Counted from the first letter of the stretch, positions 17,718-27,632 are shown. The stretch: DNA of 64,000 nucleotides from Flavobacteriaceae bacterium CRH (GCA_001507425.1 LMAJ01000002.1:170295-234294), one strand, 5' to 3'. Numbers and translations: made by a program. The notes: a model not told the origin generated them from the sequence alone.

Positions 17718-20519
17718 ATGAAACTAATCAAATCCTATTGCTTTATTATAATTTCTATTTTGTGTACTTTCTTTTGTTTTGCTCAGGAAGCAACAAAATC
17801 TCCATGGCCAAAATCAACCAATATTAATCAGCCTTGGGCACGTTGGTGGTGGATGGGCAGTGCCGTTGATAAACCGAACTTAAAAAAAAGCTTAGTAGAT
17901 TTTTGTAATGCCGGAATTGGCGGTGTAGAAATTACCCCTATTTATGGGGTAAAGGGAGAAGAAAATAATTTTATCGATTATTTGTCTCCAAAATGGATGG
18001 AAATGTTAGACTATACAATTCATGTTGCTGACAGTCTTAATATGCAGGTTGATATGGTTTTAGGAACCGGCTGGCCTTACGGAGGTTCGCATGTTACTTT
18101 GCCTCACGCTGCCACAAAATTGATTGTGGAAAAATATCAGGTTAAAAAAAACGAAACTTTTGACAGAAATATAACAGTCAGTAATACTAAAGAAAAAATT
18201 CCTGCTGCACTTTTATATGTAGTCGCTTACGGAAATGACGGAAGCTATATAAACTTAACCGATAAAATAAAAAACAAACAAGTAAATTTAAACGATAAAG
18301 GTATTGAAGGAAATCCTGTAGCGTTACCATATCAGTTAGAAACAAATAAACTCAAATGGAAAGCCCAGAAAACAGATTATACTTTATATGCAGTTTTTAG
18401 TGGTAAAACCGGACAACAAGTTAAAAGAGCTGCTCCGGGTGGAAACGGTTATACATTAGATCATTATTCTGAAGAAGCTTTAAATGCTTATGTAGTTCCG
18501 TTTAATACAGCTTTTAAAGGTCGCGAAGGCAAGATAAGAGCTATTTTTAATGATAGTTTTGAGGTTTACGGAACTGATTTTACGCCGAACTTTTTTGAAG
18601 AATTTATAAAATTAAGAGGTTATGATTTGAAAAAGGAATTGCCAATTTTATTGAATGAAACTGACAATGAAATCGGAAACCGAATTAGAAGCGATTACAG
18701 ACAAACTTTAGCTGATTTATTATTGAACAAATTTGATAAATCCTGGACAAATTGGGCACATAGCAAAAACTTTAAAACCAAACTTCAGGCACACGGTTCG
18801 CCAGGAAATTTGATTGATTTGTATGCTTCTGCAGATATTCCGGAATGCGAAACTTTTGGTTCTATGCTTTTTGAAATTCCGGGTTTAAGACGTGAAAAAG
18901 AAGACATTCGCGAAGGCGATGCTGATCCGGTAATGTTGAAATTTTCATCATCGGCAGCCCATATTTCGGGTAAAAATCTGGTTTCTTCTGAAACATTTAC
19001 CTGGCTGAGAGAACATTTTAAAACGGCATTATCGCAATGCAAACCCGAAGTTGAAGATTTGATGCTCAACGGCGTAAATCATGTTTTTCTTCATGGCTCT
19101 ACTTATTCGCCAACAAGAGCTGCGTGGCCGGGATGGCAATTTTATGCATCTGTAAATTTTAATTCGAACAATAGTATTTGGGAAGACGCTCCTGCCCTAT
19201 TTTCATATATAGCGAATTGCCAGTCGTTATTGCAGCAAGGAAAATCAGATAATGAAATTTTATTGTACTGGCCAATTTTTGATACTTGGAATAATTATCA
19301 AAAAGGAAATTTATTTTTTCAATTCAAAATTCATTCTTTATCTGAATGGTTGTATGAAACTTCTTTTTATGATACCACAAAAAACCTAATGAAAAAGGGA
19401 TATGGAGTAGATTTTATTTCTGATAATTTTATTGCCGAAGCAAAAGTAATTGACGGAAAAATTAGTTTACCGGGCGGAACTTTCAAATCGTTAATTATTC
19501 CATCTTGCAAAAAAATGCCGCTTGTAACTTTGCAAAAACTAATAGAGTTACAAAAAGCCGGCGCAACAATTATTTTTGAAGGATTGCCGGAATCAGTTCC
19601 CGGTTTTAATAATTACAAAAAGCAGGAAGAGGAACTTAAAAATATTTTAGAGGTAAATAGCAATTCTGTAAAACCTGCATCAGATCTTTTTACAGCTTTA
19701 GAAAAAGCTCAGATATATCCGGAAAGCCTTGTAAATACAGGACTAAAATATACCCGAAGAACTATAGACGGAGAAAAAATATATTACATTGTAAATCATA
19801 CTTCTAAAACTATAGATGAGTTTATACCACTACAAATTGGCAATAAAGAAGTTATAATTCTTGATCCTCTAACCAGAGAATTTGGCAATGCAATCGTTAC
19901 CAAATCAAATGATAAAACTCTTGTAAAAATTAAAATAGAACCGGGACAATCTTATTTTTTGAAAACAGAAAATACAGCTTCCCAAAAAAAATGGAATTAT
20001 TTTGAACCAAATGCTGAGCCAGTTTCTTTAAAAGGAAACTGGAAAATTACATTCGATAAAGGCGGTCCGCAATTGCCTCCGGACGCTACCATTTCAAATT
20101 TAGAATCCTGGACAAAATTAAGTTCTGAAGCCGAAGCTTTTTCAGGATCTGCTACTTACACGCTGCAATTTGAAAATCCGAATAGTAAAATAAATAACTG
20201 GAGTTTAGATTTAGGAGACGTTCGCGAAAGTGCAAAAGTTTGGCTTAATGATGAATTTATTGGTACAGCTTGGTCTGTTCCCTATAAATTAAACATCTCA
20301 AAATTAAAACCGGGAAAAAATACGCTGAAAATTCAGGTTACCAATCTCTCCGCCAACCGAATTAGGAATAAAGAATTAAAAGGCGAAGAATGGAAGATTT
20401 TCTATGAAATTAATATGGTCGATAAAGATTATAAAAAATTTGATGCTACAAAATGGAATCCGATGCCATCAGGATTATTAGGCCCGATTACGATGACTCC
20501 GCTAAAGCAACAAAACTAA
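17718..20519 (+). CDS. GH106 alpha-L-rhamnosidase, secreted
   Basis: The protein has 933 residues with a signal peptide (about 1-22). The GH106 N-terminal signature is clear: QPWARWWWMGSAVDKPNLKK, GGVEITPIYGVKGEE and QVDMVLGTGWPYGGSHVT. Further family blocks are IFNDSFEVYGTDFTPNFFEE, QAHGSPGNLIDLYASADIPE and FLHGSTYSPTRAAWPGWQF. A C-terminal beta-sandwich (about 770-930) includes VWLNDEFIGTAWSVPYKLNI. GH106 enzymes release terminal L-rhamnose from rhamnogalacturonan fragments by inversion, which fits the mutarotase nearby. It is the first gene of a two-gene operon with GH105 (23 nt gap). Periplasmic action is inferred. Confidence 0.92.
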   Translation: MKLIKSYCFIIISILCTFFCFAQEATKSPWPKSTNINQPWARWWWMGSAVDKPNLKKSLVDFCNAGIGGVEITPIYGVKGEENNFIDYLSPKWMEMLDYTIHVADSLNMQVDMVLGTGWPYGGSHVTLPHAATKLIVEKYQVKKNETFDRNITVSNTKEKIPAALLYVVAYGNDGSYINLTDKIKNKQVNLNDKGIEGNPVALPYQLETNKLKWKAQKTDYTLYAVFSGKTGQQVKRAAPGGNGYTLDHYSEEALNAYVVPFNTAFKGREGKIRAIFNDSFEVYGTDFTPNFFEEFIKLRGYDLKKELPILLNETDNEIGNRIRSDYRQTLADLLLNKFDKSWTNWAHSKNFKTKLQAHGSPGNLIDLYASADIPECETFGSMLFEIPGLRREKEDIREGDADPVMLKFSSSAAHISGKNLVSSETFTWLREHFKTALSQCKPEVEDLMLNGVNHVFLHGSTYSPTRAAWPGWQFYASVNFNSNNSIWEDAPALFSYIANCQSLLQQGKSDNEILLYWPIFDTWNNYQKGNLFFQFKIHSLSEWLYETSFYDTTKNLMKKGYGVDFISDNFIAEAKVIDGKISLPGGTFKSLIIPSCKKMPLVTLQKLIELQKAGATIIFEGLPESVPGFNNYKKQEEELKNILEVNSNSVKPASDLFTALEKAQIYPESLVNTGLKYTRRTIDGEKIYYIVNHTSKTIDEFIPLQIGNKEVIILDPLTREFGNAIVTKSNDKTLVKIKIEPGQSYFLKTENTASQKKWNYFEPNAEPVSLKGNWKITFDKGGPQLPPDATISNLESWTKLSSEAEAFSGSATYTLQFENPNSKINNWSLDLGDVRESAKVWLNDEFIGTAWSVPYKLNISKLKPGKNTLKIQVTNLSANRIRNKELKGEEWKIFYEINMVDKDYKKFDATKWNPMPSGLLGPITMTPLKQQN

Positions 20520-20542
20520 CTACTAAATAACGAATATTAAAA

Positions 20543-21667
20543 ATGAGAAAATTACTTTTATGCTTCGCTATCTGCTTTTTACACGCAAGCACAACAAACG
20601 GACAACAAGTCTTTGATAAAAAATTAGTGCTAAAACAAATGATTTTGGCTAATGATTATTTCATGCAAAAATGGCCTGAAACTGGTAAAACAATTATTAC
20701 AAATAAAGAACGTCCAAGTAACATCTGGACACGTGGTGTTTATTATGAAGGCTTAATGGCGTTGCATGAAATTTTTCCTAAAGAGGCTTATTATGATTAT
20801 GCCTATTCGTGGTCAGAGTTTCATAAATGGGGTTTTAATAGCGGCAACACTACCCGAAATGCTGATAATTACTGCGCCGCCCAAACTTATATTGATTTAT
20901 ATAATTTAGAACCGGATCCAAAAAAGCTAAAAAATACCAAAGCCAATATCAATATGTTGCTGAATACGCCACAAATCGATGATTGGTACTGGATTGATGC
21001 AATCCAGATGGGAATGCCGGTTTTTGCAAAACTTGGGGTATTGGAAAAAGACAATCGTTATTTCGAAAAAATGTATGAAATGTATATGTACTCCAGAAAT
21101 AAACATGGTGATCATGGTTTATTTAACCCTAAAGATGGTTTATGGTGGCGCGATGCTGATTTTGATCCTCCGTATAAAGAACCAAATGGTGAAAATTGTT
21201 ATTGGAGCCGCGGCAATGGATGGGTAATTGCAGCACTGGCCAAAGTACTTACCATAATTCCGGAAAATGCACCACATAGAGAACAATATGCAAAAGACTT
21301 AAAAGCAATGGCGGCTGCACTGGTTCCTATTCAGAGAACTGACGGTTTCTGGAACGTAAGTTTGCACGATCCTACTAATTTTGGCGAAAAAGAAACATCC
21401 GGCACTGCCTTATTTGTTTACGGAATAACATATGGAATAAATAGCGGAATTTTGAAAAAAGAAACTTATTTGCCTGTTGTTCAAAAAGCCTGGAATGCTA
21501 TTGTAACTGAAAGTCTGCATACGAACGGATTTCTTGGTTACCTGCAATCGACAGGAAAGGAACCAAAAGACGGACAACCATTATCGTATGATAAAATACC
21601 CGATTTTGAGGATTACGGATTAGGGTGTTTTTTATTGGCTGGTTCAGAAATTTATAAAATGAAATGA
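20543..21667 (+). CDS. GH105 unsaturated rhamnogalacturonyl hydrolase
   Basis: The protein has 374 residues with a signal peptide (about 1-20) and an (alpha/alpha)6 barrel. DDWYWIDAIQMGMPVFAKLG carries the catalytic Asp152, and ENCYWSRGNGWVIAALAKVL and LGYLQSTGKEPKDGQPL are further GH105 motifs. It removes the 4,5-unsaturated galacturonate from the non-reducing end of lyase products, giving 5-keto-4-deoxyuronate for KduI. It is only distantly similar to the three tandem GH105s at 29.8-33.5 kb, so it probably has a different substrate, perhaps the rhamnogalacturonan disaccharide. Confidence 0.9.
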   Translation: MRKLLLCFAICFLHASTTNGQQVFDKKLVLKQMILANDYFMQKWPETGKTIITNKERPSNIWTRGVYYEGLMALHEIFPKEAYYDYAYSWSEFHKWGFNSGNTTRNADNYCAAQTYIDLYNLEPDPKKLKNTKANINMLLNTPQIDDWYWIDAIQMGMPVFAKLGVLEKDNRYFEKMYEMYMYSRNKHGDHGLFNPKDGLWWRDADFDPPYKEPNGENCYWSRGNGWVIAALAKVLTIIPENAPHREQYAKDLKAMAAALVPIQRTDGFWNVSLHDPTNFGEKETSGTALFVYGITYGINSGILKKETYLPVVQKAWNAIVTESLHTNGFLGYLQSTGKEPKDGQPLSYDKIPDFEDYGLGCFLLAGSEIYKMK

Positions 21668-21700
21668 AAAAGCTGGACATATTAAATGTCCAGCTTTTTT
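21667..21700 (+). terminator. Terminator after GH105
   Basis: The stem AAAAAGCTGGACAT / ATGTCCAGCTTTTT with a 5-nt loop and a T run begins at the stop codon. It probably serves both the GH105 operon and the convergent small gene. Confidence 0.92.
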
Positions 21701-21722
21701 TGAATTAATTACAACTTTTATA

Positions 21723-22121
21723 TTACATCATAAAAAACAAAGCTTTTTGAAAATTATCAAAATGCGCCTGATAAACATTCTTTTCAGGAAAATTTATTTC
21801 AGGAATCTTAGCAAGATAATCAGATGTGTTATTAAAATATAATTTTAAATCTTTTATAATTTCTGTTCTTGATTGCGAAGCATCGATTACTTTTAGGTTC
21901 TTAATTTCATCCAAAAAAATCAAACTATTATAGAGCTGTTTATTAAAAAAACAGATCATTACATTGGTCCCTTTTTTTTCTAATTTTAAAAATTCTATCA
22001 ATTCAGACTTTTCATATATAACAAAAATAGAACGATCAAAAAAAGCCGGTTCACTTTCGTTTTTTATCAGAAAGGAATTTTCATAAAATTCAAAACCCTT
22101 TTTAAACTTTCTTTTAAACAT
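21723..22121 (-). CDS. Unknown protein, 132 residues
   Basis: I do not recognise this protein. It is lysine-rich at the N-terminus (MFKRKFKKGF), has no signal peptide and shows alternating strands and helices (SIFVIYEKSELIEFLKLEKK, NVMICFFNKQLYNSLIFLDE). This could be a small alpha/beta fold somewhat like a degenerate receiver or flavodoxin domain. It lies 22 nt downstream of the collagen-like gene on the same strand, so the two are probably cotranscribed. It shares a terminator with the convergent GH105. Coding status is supported by length and operon position only. Confidence 0.6.
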   Translation of the reverse strand: MFKRKFKKGFEFYENSFLIKNESEPAFFDRSIFVIYEKSELIEFLKLEKKGTNVMICFFNKQLYNSLIFLDEIKNLKVIDASQSRTEIIKDLKLYFNNTSDYLAKIPEINFPEKNVYQAHFDNFQKALFFMM

Positions 22122-22143
22122 TTTTAAAAAGACTGCTTTACTA

Positions 22144-22671
22144 TCATGTTCCAGTCATGCCCTGAACACCTACAACTCCGGCGATTCCTTGTTCTCCCTG
22201 TGGTCCTTGAGGTCCTTGTTCTCCTTTTACTTTTCCTGCGTTAACTGTTGTTCCGTCAGTATAAGTTATAATTAGGTCTCCAGTTGTTGGATCAACTATA
22301 GCTGATACCACTCCTCTTCCATCATTTCCTGATCCAGAACCAGATTCACCTGAAACAGCCATTCTGTTCCATTTATCAATATACCAGTAGTAGTAACCTG
22401 GTGTAATATCACCAACCTTATCAGTTGCAAAAACTAATAAACTATTTACATAGGGTTGTTGATTAGGATCATTACTTTTTACAATTGTACCAGTATCAAT
22501 AGTACTCATTAACTTAACTCTAGGTATTAATACACCTTTTTTAGGATTATTGTCATCGACTGTAATCTCTAATTGGGCTGATGCATTTGGAGTTTTAGTT
22601 CCTATACCTACTTGCGAATAAGCAGAATAACATCCTAAAACAACAAACAAAGGGAGTAATCTATTTTTCAT
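22144..22671 (-). CDS. Secreted short collagen-like repeat protein
   Basis: The protein has 175 residues with a signal peptide (about 1-19). After it comes VGIGTKTPNASAQLEITVDD, the N-terminal pattern of many flavobacterial surface or tail-fibre-like proteins. A Gly-Ser linker follows, then SAIVDPTTGDLIITYTDGTT and a few GxY triplets (GEQGPQGPQGEQGIAGVVGV). The protein stops four triplet-like residues later (QGMTGT). Relatives usually continue into long collagen-like arrays and a C-terminal domain, so this may be a truncated version. It has no evident link to pectin use; function is unknown. Confidence 0.7.
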   Translation of the reverse strand: MKNRLLPLFVVLGCYSAYSQVGIGTKTPNASAQLEITVDDNNPKKGVLIPRVKLMSTIDTGTIVKSNDPNQQPYVNSLLVFATDKVGDITPGYYYWYIDKWNRMAVSGESGSGSGNDGRGVVSAIVDPTTGDLIITYTDGTTVNAGKVKGEQGPQGPQGEQGIAGVVGVQGMTGT

Positions 22672-23096
22672 AACCTTAATTATTATGTGTTAATTATTTT
22701 CTTAAGTATTTAAAATTCAAACCTCTAGATTTGAAAGTGCAAAGTTCTTTTGAAAATAGATTTATTTTTACCTGTAAAAGTTTTTAAACTTATAGATTAA
22801 GGTATATATGAAAAAATCGAAGATTTAAGATATTTAAACGAGATAGAGATAAAGAATTTATATTAAATAAGGCATATAGTATTATAAAGTTAAAGCACAG
22901 AACAACAAACGACAAAAAACTGATATATAGACAATTAACTAATAAAAACTACAAAAATATTTTACACAAAAAAAAGGGAAAGCATTTGCTTTCCCTTTTT
23001 AAAATATGATATTGCCTAAAAAAAATCATCTAAAATTGCAAACTCTTATGGCAATAACTATATAAAATTAGATATTTTCAGAAGGTATAAATATCC
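22672..23096. other. 425-nt AT-rich gap, no gene
   Basis: Apart from the terminator at 22971-23000, I see only AT-rich DNA. The upstream part (about 22680-22760) must hold the promoter of the collagen-like gene. No ORF of credible composition is present. Confidence 0.6.
22971..23000 (-). terminator. Terminator downstream of the SGNH esterase
   Basis: A 13-bp stem, AAAAAGGGAAAGC / GCTTTCCCTTTTT, with a 4-nt loop lies about 97 nt after the stop of the esterase gene at 23097. Confidence 0.88.
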
Positions 23097-23840
23097 TTAT
23101 TTAATGCCTTTTTGAAGTTTTTGCATTGATGAATCTTCTAAAATTTCAATTTGCTTAACGACAATTTGGGCAATTGCATTTGCACATAATAATGAAAGAT
23201 GCGTATCATCTGCTTTGTCTTTATCATAATAGGAGTTTTCACCGGCTTTAAAATGCAAGTGTAGTTGTTTTGATTTTTCAGGACCATAAGATTGCTCTAA
23301 CTGTTCTGTAAAATATTCCAAATCAATAAAAGGTACTTTAAATTCCTGAGCAACCAAGCGAGTTTCAAGAGGATAATCTCCATGTGTGGGAACTAAGACT
23401 CCTTTTTCGTTAAAATTACGTCTGGCAATAGAAGTCAACAAAACCGGTATAGCCCCTTTTGCCCTGCTCTCTTTTACAAAGCGGATTAGATTATACCTAT
23501 ATAATGTATGTGGGTTTGTATAACGGGCAGAATCTTCTATTTTCTCATCATTATGTCCAAACTCTATAAAAACATAATCTCCTTTTTTGAGTTTTTTATA
23601 AATCGAATCCCATCGTTTTTCGTTTATAAAACTTTTGGTACTTCTGCCGTTTACTGCTTTGTTTACAATTACAACATCATCTTTAAAATAAGCCTGTAAA
23701 ACTTGTGCCCAGCCATGTTCCGGATTTTTGTCAGGATCTTTTTTATTTGCCATTGTAGAATCGCCAATTGTGTAAACGGTAGTTTTTTGAGCGAAACAGG
23801 CTGTGCTGATTAGGAATAGGATTAAGATGTATGTTTTCAT
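23097..23840 (-). CDS. SGNH rhamnogalacturonan acetylesterase (CE12-like), single domain
   Basis: The protein has 247 residues with a signal peptide (MKTYILILFLISTACFAQ). Block I is YTIGDSTMANK (Ser28), block II NGRSTKSF, block III FIEFGHNDEK and block V DDTHLSLLC. This gives a complete SGNH catalytic set. The family removes acetyl groups from pectic galacturonate. Its nearest relatives in the window are the two domains of the tandem esterase at 4274. It ends the minus-strand homogalacturonan group, and deacetylation should help the neighbouring GH28 and PL10 enzymes reach the backbone. Confidence 0.88.
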   Translation of the reverse strand: MKTYILILFLISTACFAQKTTVYTIGDSTMANKKDPDKNPEHGWAQVLQAYFKDDVVIVNKAVNGRSTKSFINEKRWDSIYKKLKKGDYVFIEFGHNDEKIEDSARYTNPHTLYRYNLIRFVKESRAKGAIPVLLTSIARRNFNEKGVLVPTHGDYPLETRLVAQEFKVPFIDLEYFTEQLEQSYGPEKSKQLHLHFKAGENSYYDKDKADDTHLSLLCANAIAQIVVKQIEILEDSSMQKLQKGIK

Positions 23841-24215
23841 TTTTATAGATTTTAGATTTTTTATCTTCTGTCGAGTTTCTTGTTAGTCCTTCGACTTCGC
23901 TCAGGAAGACAAAACTTTAGTTGTCTCTTTGTTGAGTTTCTTTGTCGAGTTTGTTGTGTGTCTTTTGGCTTTGCTCAGGAGGAAAAACTTTGTGTATTTC
24001 TTTGTCGAGTTTCCTGTGTGATCCTTCCTCTGTCAGGATGAAAAAATTGTATTTATTTCTTGGTTGTTCTTGTACTTTGCTCAGGATTATAAAATTGCGA
24101 ATTTGTAGATCTTTGAACTTCTTTTTTCTACATTTTCATAATAGACGCACTGCTGTGCGTCTCTACAGGAACCTCTGTCTCTTTGAACCTTTGTGCCTTT
24201 AAACCACTTAAAAAC
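23841..24215. repeat. Intergenic cluster of decayed palindromic repeats
   Basis: This 375-nt gap contains several degenerate element arms, for example CTTCGACTTCGCTCAGGAAG (from about 23891), a variant from about 23960, and GTGTGATCCTTCCTCTGTCA (about 24019). It also has a perfect 8-bp hairpin, AGACGCAC/GTGCGTCT (24143-24162). No gene is seen. Confidence 0.75.
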
Positions 24216-25565
24216 CTATTTTGCTGCCGTAGGAACCGTGGCTCTTTGCCCTATAAAAACGTCTGTCATCAGCACATTTTCGGCATTTTCATTTGATAAT
24301 GCATTTTTTGCTGATTTGATTTCGATATTAGTTAAAGCTATATTTCTAATTTTTTTCTCCGGGAAGCCCTGAATTACAATTCCGGATTCTGATGCTTTAT
24401 TACAGGTAATATTTGAGAAAGATACATTTGAAATATCGGATTGAAACCCTTTTCCTTCGCCATGATAATTGGCAGTAATGTATATACAATCTTCCACTTC
24501 ATCTAATTGAATATTTCTAACAAAAATATTTTTTATAAAACCACCTCTGTCTGCATTGGTTTTTAAGTAAATACCTCTTTTTAAATAGCCAACTGTTTTG
24601 CAATTTTCTACAAATACATTCTGTACTCCTGCTGACATTTCACTACCAATAACGACACCGTGAAGTCCTTTAAAATTACAATTTCTAATTACGATATTTT
24701 CACTTGGTGTTACTGCATTTGCACGCCCTTCATGATCTCTTCCTGCTTTTATGGCCACATTATCATCACCGTTATCAAAGGTTACATTTTCTATTAAAAC
24801 GTCTTTAGCATACTCAGGATCAATTCCGTCATTATTATAATTTAATGATTTATAGCTTATACCGCGTACTGTAATACTTTCGGATTTTAAAAGATGTAAA
24901 CACCAAAAAGGAGAATTTTCAATTCGGATATTTTCAACCAAAACATTTCTGCAATTAAAAAACTGAATCATTTGAGGGCGCAGAAAATAACCATCTCCCA
25001 ATTTTCTGTCTTTCAATGCTACGTTATTGTGGTTCATGTCACGGCTTAAGTTTTTGCCTGCATTTTCTTTGGCTTTAAAACTTTTCCATGTTTTTCCGCC
25101 TTCTCCATCAATAGTTCCTTCTCCTGTAATAGCAATATTCTTGCAATCATAGGCATAAATTAGCGGACTGTAATTGTAAAGAATTGTTCCTTCCCAACTG
25201 GTTAAAACCATTGGTAAATAGTCTTCTGGCGTATCACTAAACTTAATTTTTGCTCCTTTTTCGATTTTAAGATTTACATTGCTCACAAAATGAATTGGTC
25301 CGTTGATTTTATAAATTCCTTTTGGAACAATAATAGTTCCGCCATTATTCTTTTTACATAAAGCCATAGCCTTATCAAAAAAGCCTTTATTATTGGTAAT
25401 GGAATCTCCTTTTGCACCAAGTTTTACAACATTAATCTGATAGGCAGGAAAAACAGGCAATTGAATTCTGTTTAGAATTGAATCTACTTTTGAAATCGGA
25501 AATTCATTTTTTTGTGCAAAAGACGCCCAGGAAATCAATAGAAAAAGAAAATATTTTAGGTTCAT
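24216..25565 (-). CDS. Secreted GH28 polygalacturonase
   Basis: The protein has 449 residues with a signal peptide (about 1-17). All four GH28 blocks are canonical: NNDGIDPE (Asp246), GDDNVAIKAG (Asp267-268), GLHGVVIGSE (His302) and RGIYLKTN (Arg330, Lys335). The enzyme hydrolyses alpha-1,4-galacturonosyl bonds; the YNYSPLIYA and HLLKS regions resemble exo-acting Bacteroidota enzymes, though exo action is inferred. It follows the PL10-CE8 gene by 54 nt and is probably cotranscribed with it, so one unit would demethylate, cleave and trim homogalacturonan. Confidence 0.92.
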   Translation of the reverse strand: MNLKYFLFLLISWASFAQKNEFPISKVDSILNRIQLPVFPAYQINVVKLGAKGDSITNNKGFFDKAMALCKKNNGGTIIVPKGIYKINGPIHFVSNVNLKIEKGAKIKFSDTPEDYLPMVLTSWEGTILYNYSPLIYAYDCKNIAITGEGTIDGEGGKTWKSFKAKENAGKNLSRDMNHNNVALKDRKLGDGYFLRPQMIQFFNCRNVLVENIRIENSPFWCLHLLKSESITVRGISYKSLNYNNDGIDPEYAKDVLIENVTFDNGDDNVAIKAGRDHEGRANAVTPSENIVIRNCNFKGLHGVVIGSEMSAGVQNVFVENCKTVGYLKRGIYLKTNADRGGFIKNIFVRNIQLDEVEDCIYITANYHGEGKGFQSDISNVSFSNITCNKASESGIVIQGFPEKKIRNIALTNIEIKSAKNALSNENAENVLMTDVFIGQRATVPTAAK

Positions 25566-25619
25566 GATTGTTTTTTTGAAGGTTCTGAGTTGCTGAATTG
25601 CTAAGTCTTTTTTAATACT

Positions 25620-27632
25620 TTATAAAATTGAATACCAATTAGATACAGTATCTTTTAGAATATTTTCTAAAGTATATTTTTCAGCTTCCGTTTTTTTCAG
25701 CTGATGTGACCATGAAACTCTTTTTGTTGGTTGAAATCCTTCTCCGGTAGAATTGTATTCAGCATAAAAAGCGTTTTTTTCTGCTTCGGGTTTCGACCAG
25801 TTTTCCCAGCCTTCAGGTTTTATGTGTTTTTGCATTTGACAGTTTATAAATACTGTTTTTGCGTAGATTCTCCAGGGTCTTCCTAAATATACTGCTGTTG
25901 CTTCATTGCTTGCTGTAAGCCTGCAGTTTTTAAACACAAATCCAAAGGGAATTCCTTGCGGCGTGGAAGCTGCTGTAATGTAAGAGTTTTTGATGCTTTT
26001 GATTTCACAATTTTCAAATAAGGCGGTGGCGCCTCCAAAAATAAAATCGGTTGTACCTTCTATATAACAATCTTTAAAATATTGTTTTGCATCTTTTCCG
26101 GACAAATAAAGCGTATCCTGATTTCCTAAAATACTACAATTTAAAATTTTAGCACGATTGCTGACTACTGATAAGGCAATCGCCTGACCGTTATCTCCTG
26201 AAGTATTTTTAATAGTTAAATTTGATGCTGAGAAATCATCTCCTTCAACTAAAACCGTGTACGTATAAAAAGTACTGTTTCTTCCTAAATTGATCTTTTT
26301 GAAATTATCATCAAAGGTTATGATTGTATTCTCTTTGCTTTCTCCAATTAATGATAAATGCGTGTTCCATTCCGGAATACGGACTTTTTCATTATAAGTT
26401 CCGTTTTTTATGTTTATTACAACTTTCTCGTATGGAAAAGACGGGCTTGCATTTATCGCATCCTGAATTTTGGTAAAGTCGCCGGAGCCGTCTTGTGCGA
26501 CTATTATGTAATTATCTTTTTTTTTTGATGGCGTATTTGTCGACGAAACTTTTACTCCATTTTTAATTGCCCACGCCGAATATTTTTTTAATACTTCTTT
26601 TGGTGCATCAGAATACCAGGAATAGCCATTTCGCCTTTCAGAACCAATTTCATTTAATGATTTTTTTCTAATTCCATCACGATCACAAAAGAAAGGTTCG
26701 TTGGTTTCAAGATCCATAAATCTGGCCCAAATTGGTGCTGCGTTTACGGTTGGAATCATTTTTTTATCAATAATTTTTCCGGCGTCGTTTAGGACTCTTT
26801 TTTCTTCAAGATTTGTGATTTTCGTTTTTTCAAACCATTCATCTGCGCTTTTTACTGCTGTAATGATTTCCGGAGATGGCTTTTCAATCGACATTAAGAG
26901 CAGTACAATTTTAGCCGATTCATATCCGCTTAGTGATGCTAATTCAAAGGCTCTTGCATTTGCAGGAAGCAAAGTTATTTCGTCATGTTGCGCACACCAT
27001 GAAGTTAAAACTCCATTTTGTTTGTATTGTGTTTTTAAGATGCAATCGATCCCTTTATCAAAAGCTTTTTTAGTTTTCTCAACAATTATTGCAGATGGTT
27101 TAATGCTATAAAAATCAGTTTGTTCACTGATTTCTTTCATCACATTTAAAATATGAACCATTGAGTCATCATTGTAAGTAATATGCGTGTAATAGCCCTT
27201 TTTTAAAGGATAAAACTGAGGCCATCCCCCATTATCATATTGTGCTTCTAACAGGTAATTTACTCCCTTTAAAAATGATTCTTTATATCGTTCATCTTTA
27301 ACCTGAGCATACATTTTAGACATAAATAGCATTTCCTGAGAAGTGGCACCATTGTCTGTTGTAGTTTCTTTGGTTGTTTTTTTTATAGCCAGCAATTCTG
27401 TTTTTTGTGCAGCAGTCAGTTCTTGCTGCATTTGGATATTTTTTGGCCATCCGCCAATATCTCTTTGGTAAAGCAACACATTTTCGGCTATTTTTTTGGC
27501 TTCCGCAGAACCAAACCAAGTAGCATCATTTTTACGAATAATATCCGGCCAGTTTTTATAGGTATTCTGAGCATTTAGTGTAACACTAAATCCTACTATA
27601 AAAAGTACAGCTATTTTTTTTAATTGAATCAT
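25620..27632 (-). CDS. Bifunctional PL10 pectate lyase - CE8 pectin methylesterase
   Basis: The protein has 670 residues with a signal peptide (about 1-22). Residues about 25-350 are a PL10 pectate lyase (LLYQRDIGGWPKNIQ, TTTDNGATSQEMLF, ARYDNGGWPQFYPL-type block at 131-143, THITYNDDSMVHIL). Residues about 374-665 are a CE8 methylesterase beta-helix: GQAIAL (483-488), QDTLY with Asp506, DFIFG with Asp529 and LGRPW with Arg585. The esterase exposes free galacturonate that the lyase needs, so the fusion couples two sequential steps. Lyase products carry the unsaturated end handled by GH105 and KduI. It probably acts in the periplasm. Confidence 0.93.
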   Translation of the reverse strand: MIQLKKIAVLFIVGFSVTLNAQNTYKNWPDIIRKNDATWFGSAEAKKIAENVLLYQRDIGGWPKNIQMQQELTAAQKTELLAIKKTTKETTTDNGATSQEMLFMSKMYAQVKDERYKESFLKGVNYLLEAQYDNGGWPQFYPLKKGYYTHITYNDDSMVHILNVMKEISEQTDFYSIKPSAIIVEKTKKAFDKGIDCILKTQYKQNGVLTSWCAQHDEITLLPANARAFELASLSGYESAKIVLLLMSIEKPSPEIITAVKSADEWFEKTKITNLEEKRVLNDAGKIIDKKMIPTVNAAPIWARFMDLETNEPFFCDRDGIRKKSLNEIGSERRNGYSWYSDAPKEVLKKYSAWAIKNGVKVSSTNTPSKKKDNYIIVAQDGSGDFTKIQDAINASPSFPYEKVVINIKNGTYNEKVRIPEWNTHLSLIGESKENTIITFDDNFKKINLGRNSTFYTYTVLVEGDDFSASNLTIKNTSGDNGQAIALSVVSNRAKILNCSILGNQDTLYLSGKDAKQYFKDCYIEGTTDFIFGGATALFENCEIKSIKNSYITAASTPQGIPFGFVFKNCRLTASNEATAVYLGRPWRIYAKTVFINCQMQKHIKPEGWENWSKPEAEKNAFYAEYNSTGEGFQPTKRVSWSHQLKKTEAEKYTLENILKDTVSNWYSIL

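Noticed and set aside
22672..23096. Possible small RNA or gene in the AT-rich gap
   Set aside because: Only a terminator is evident; no promoter-plus-terminator pair in one direction and no open frame.
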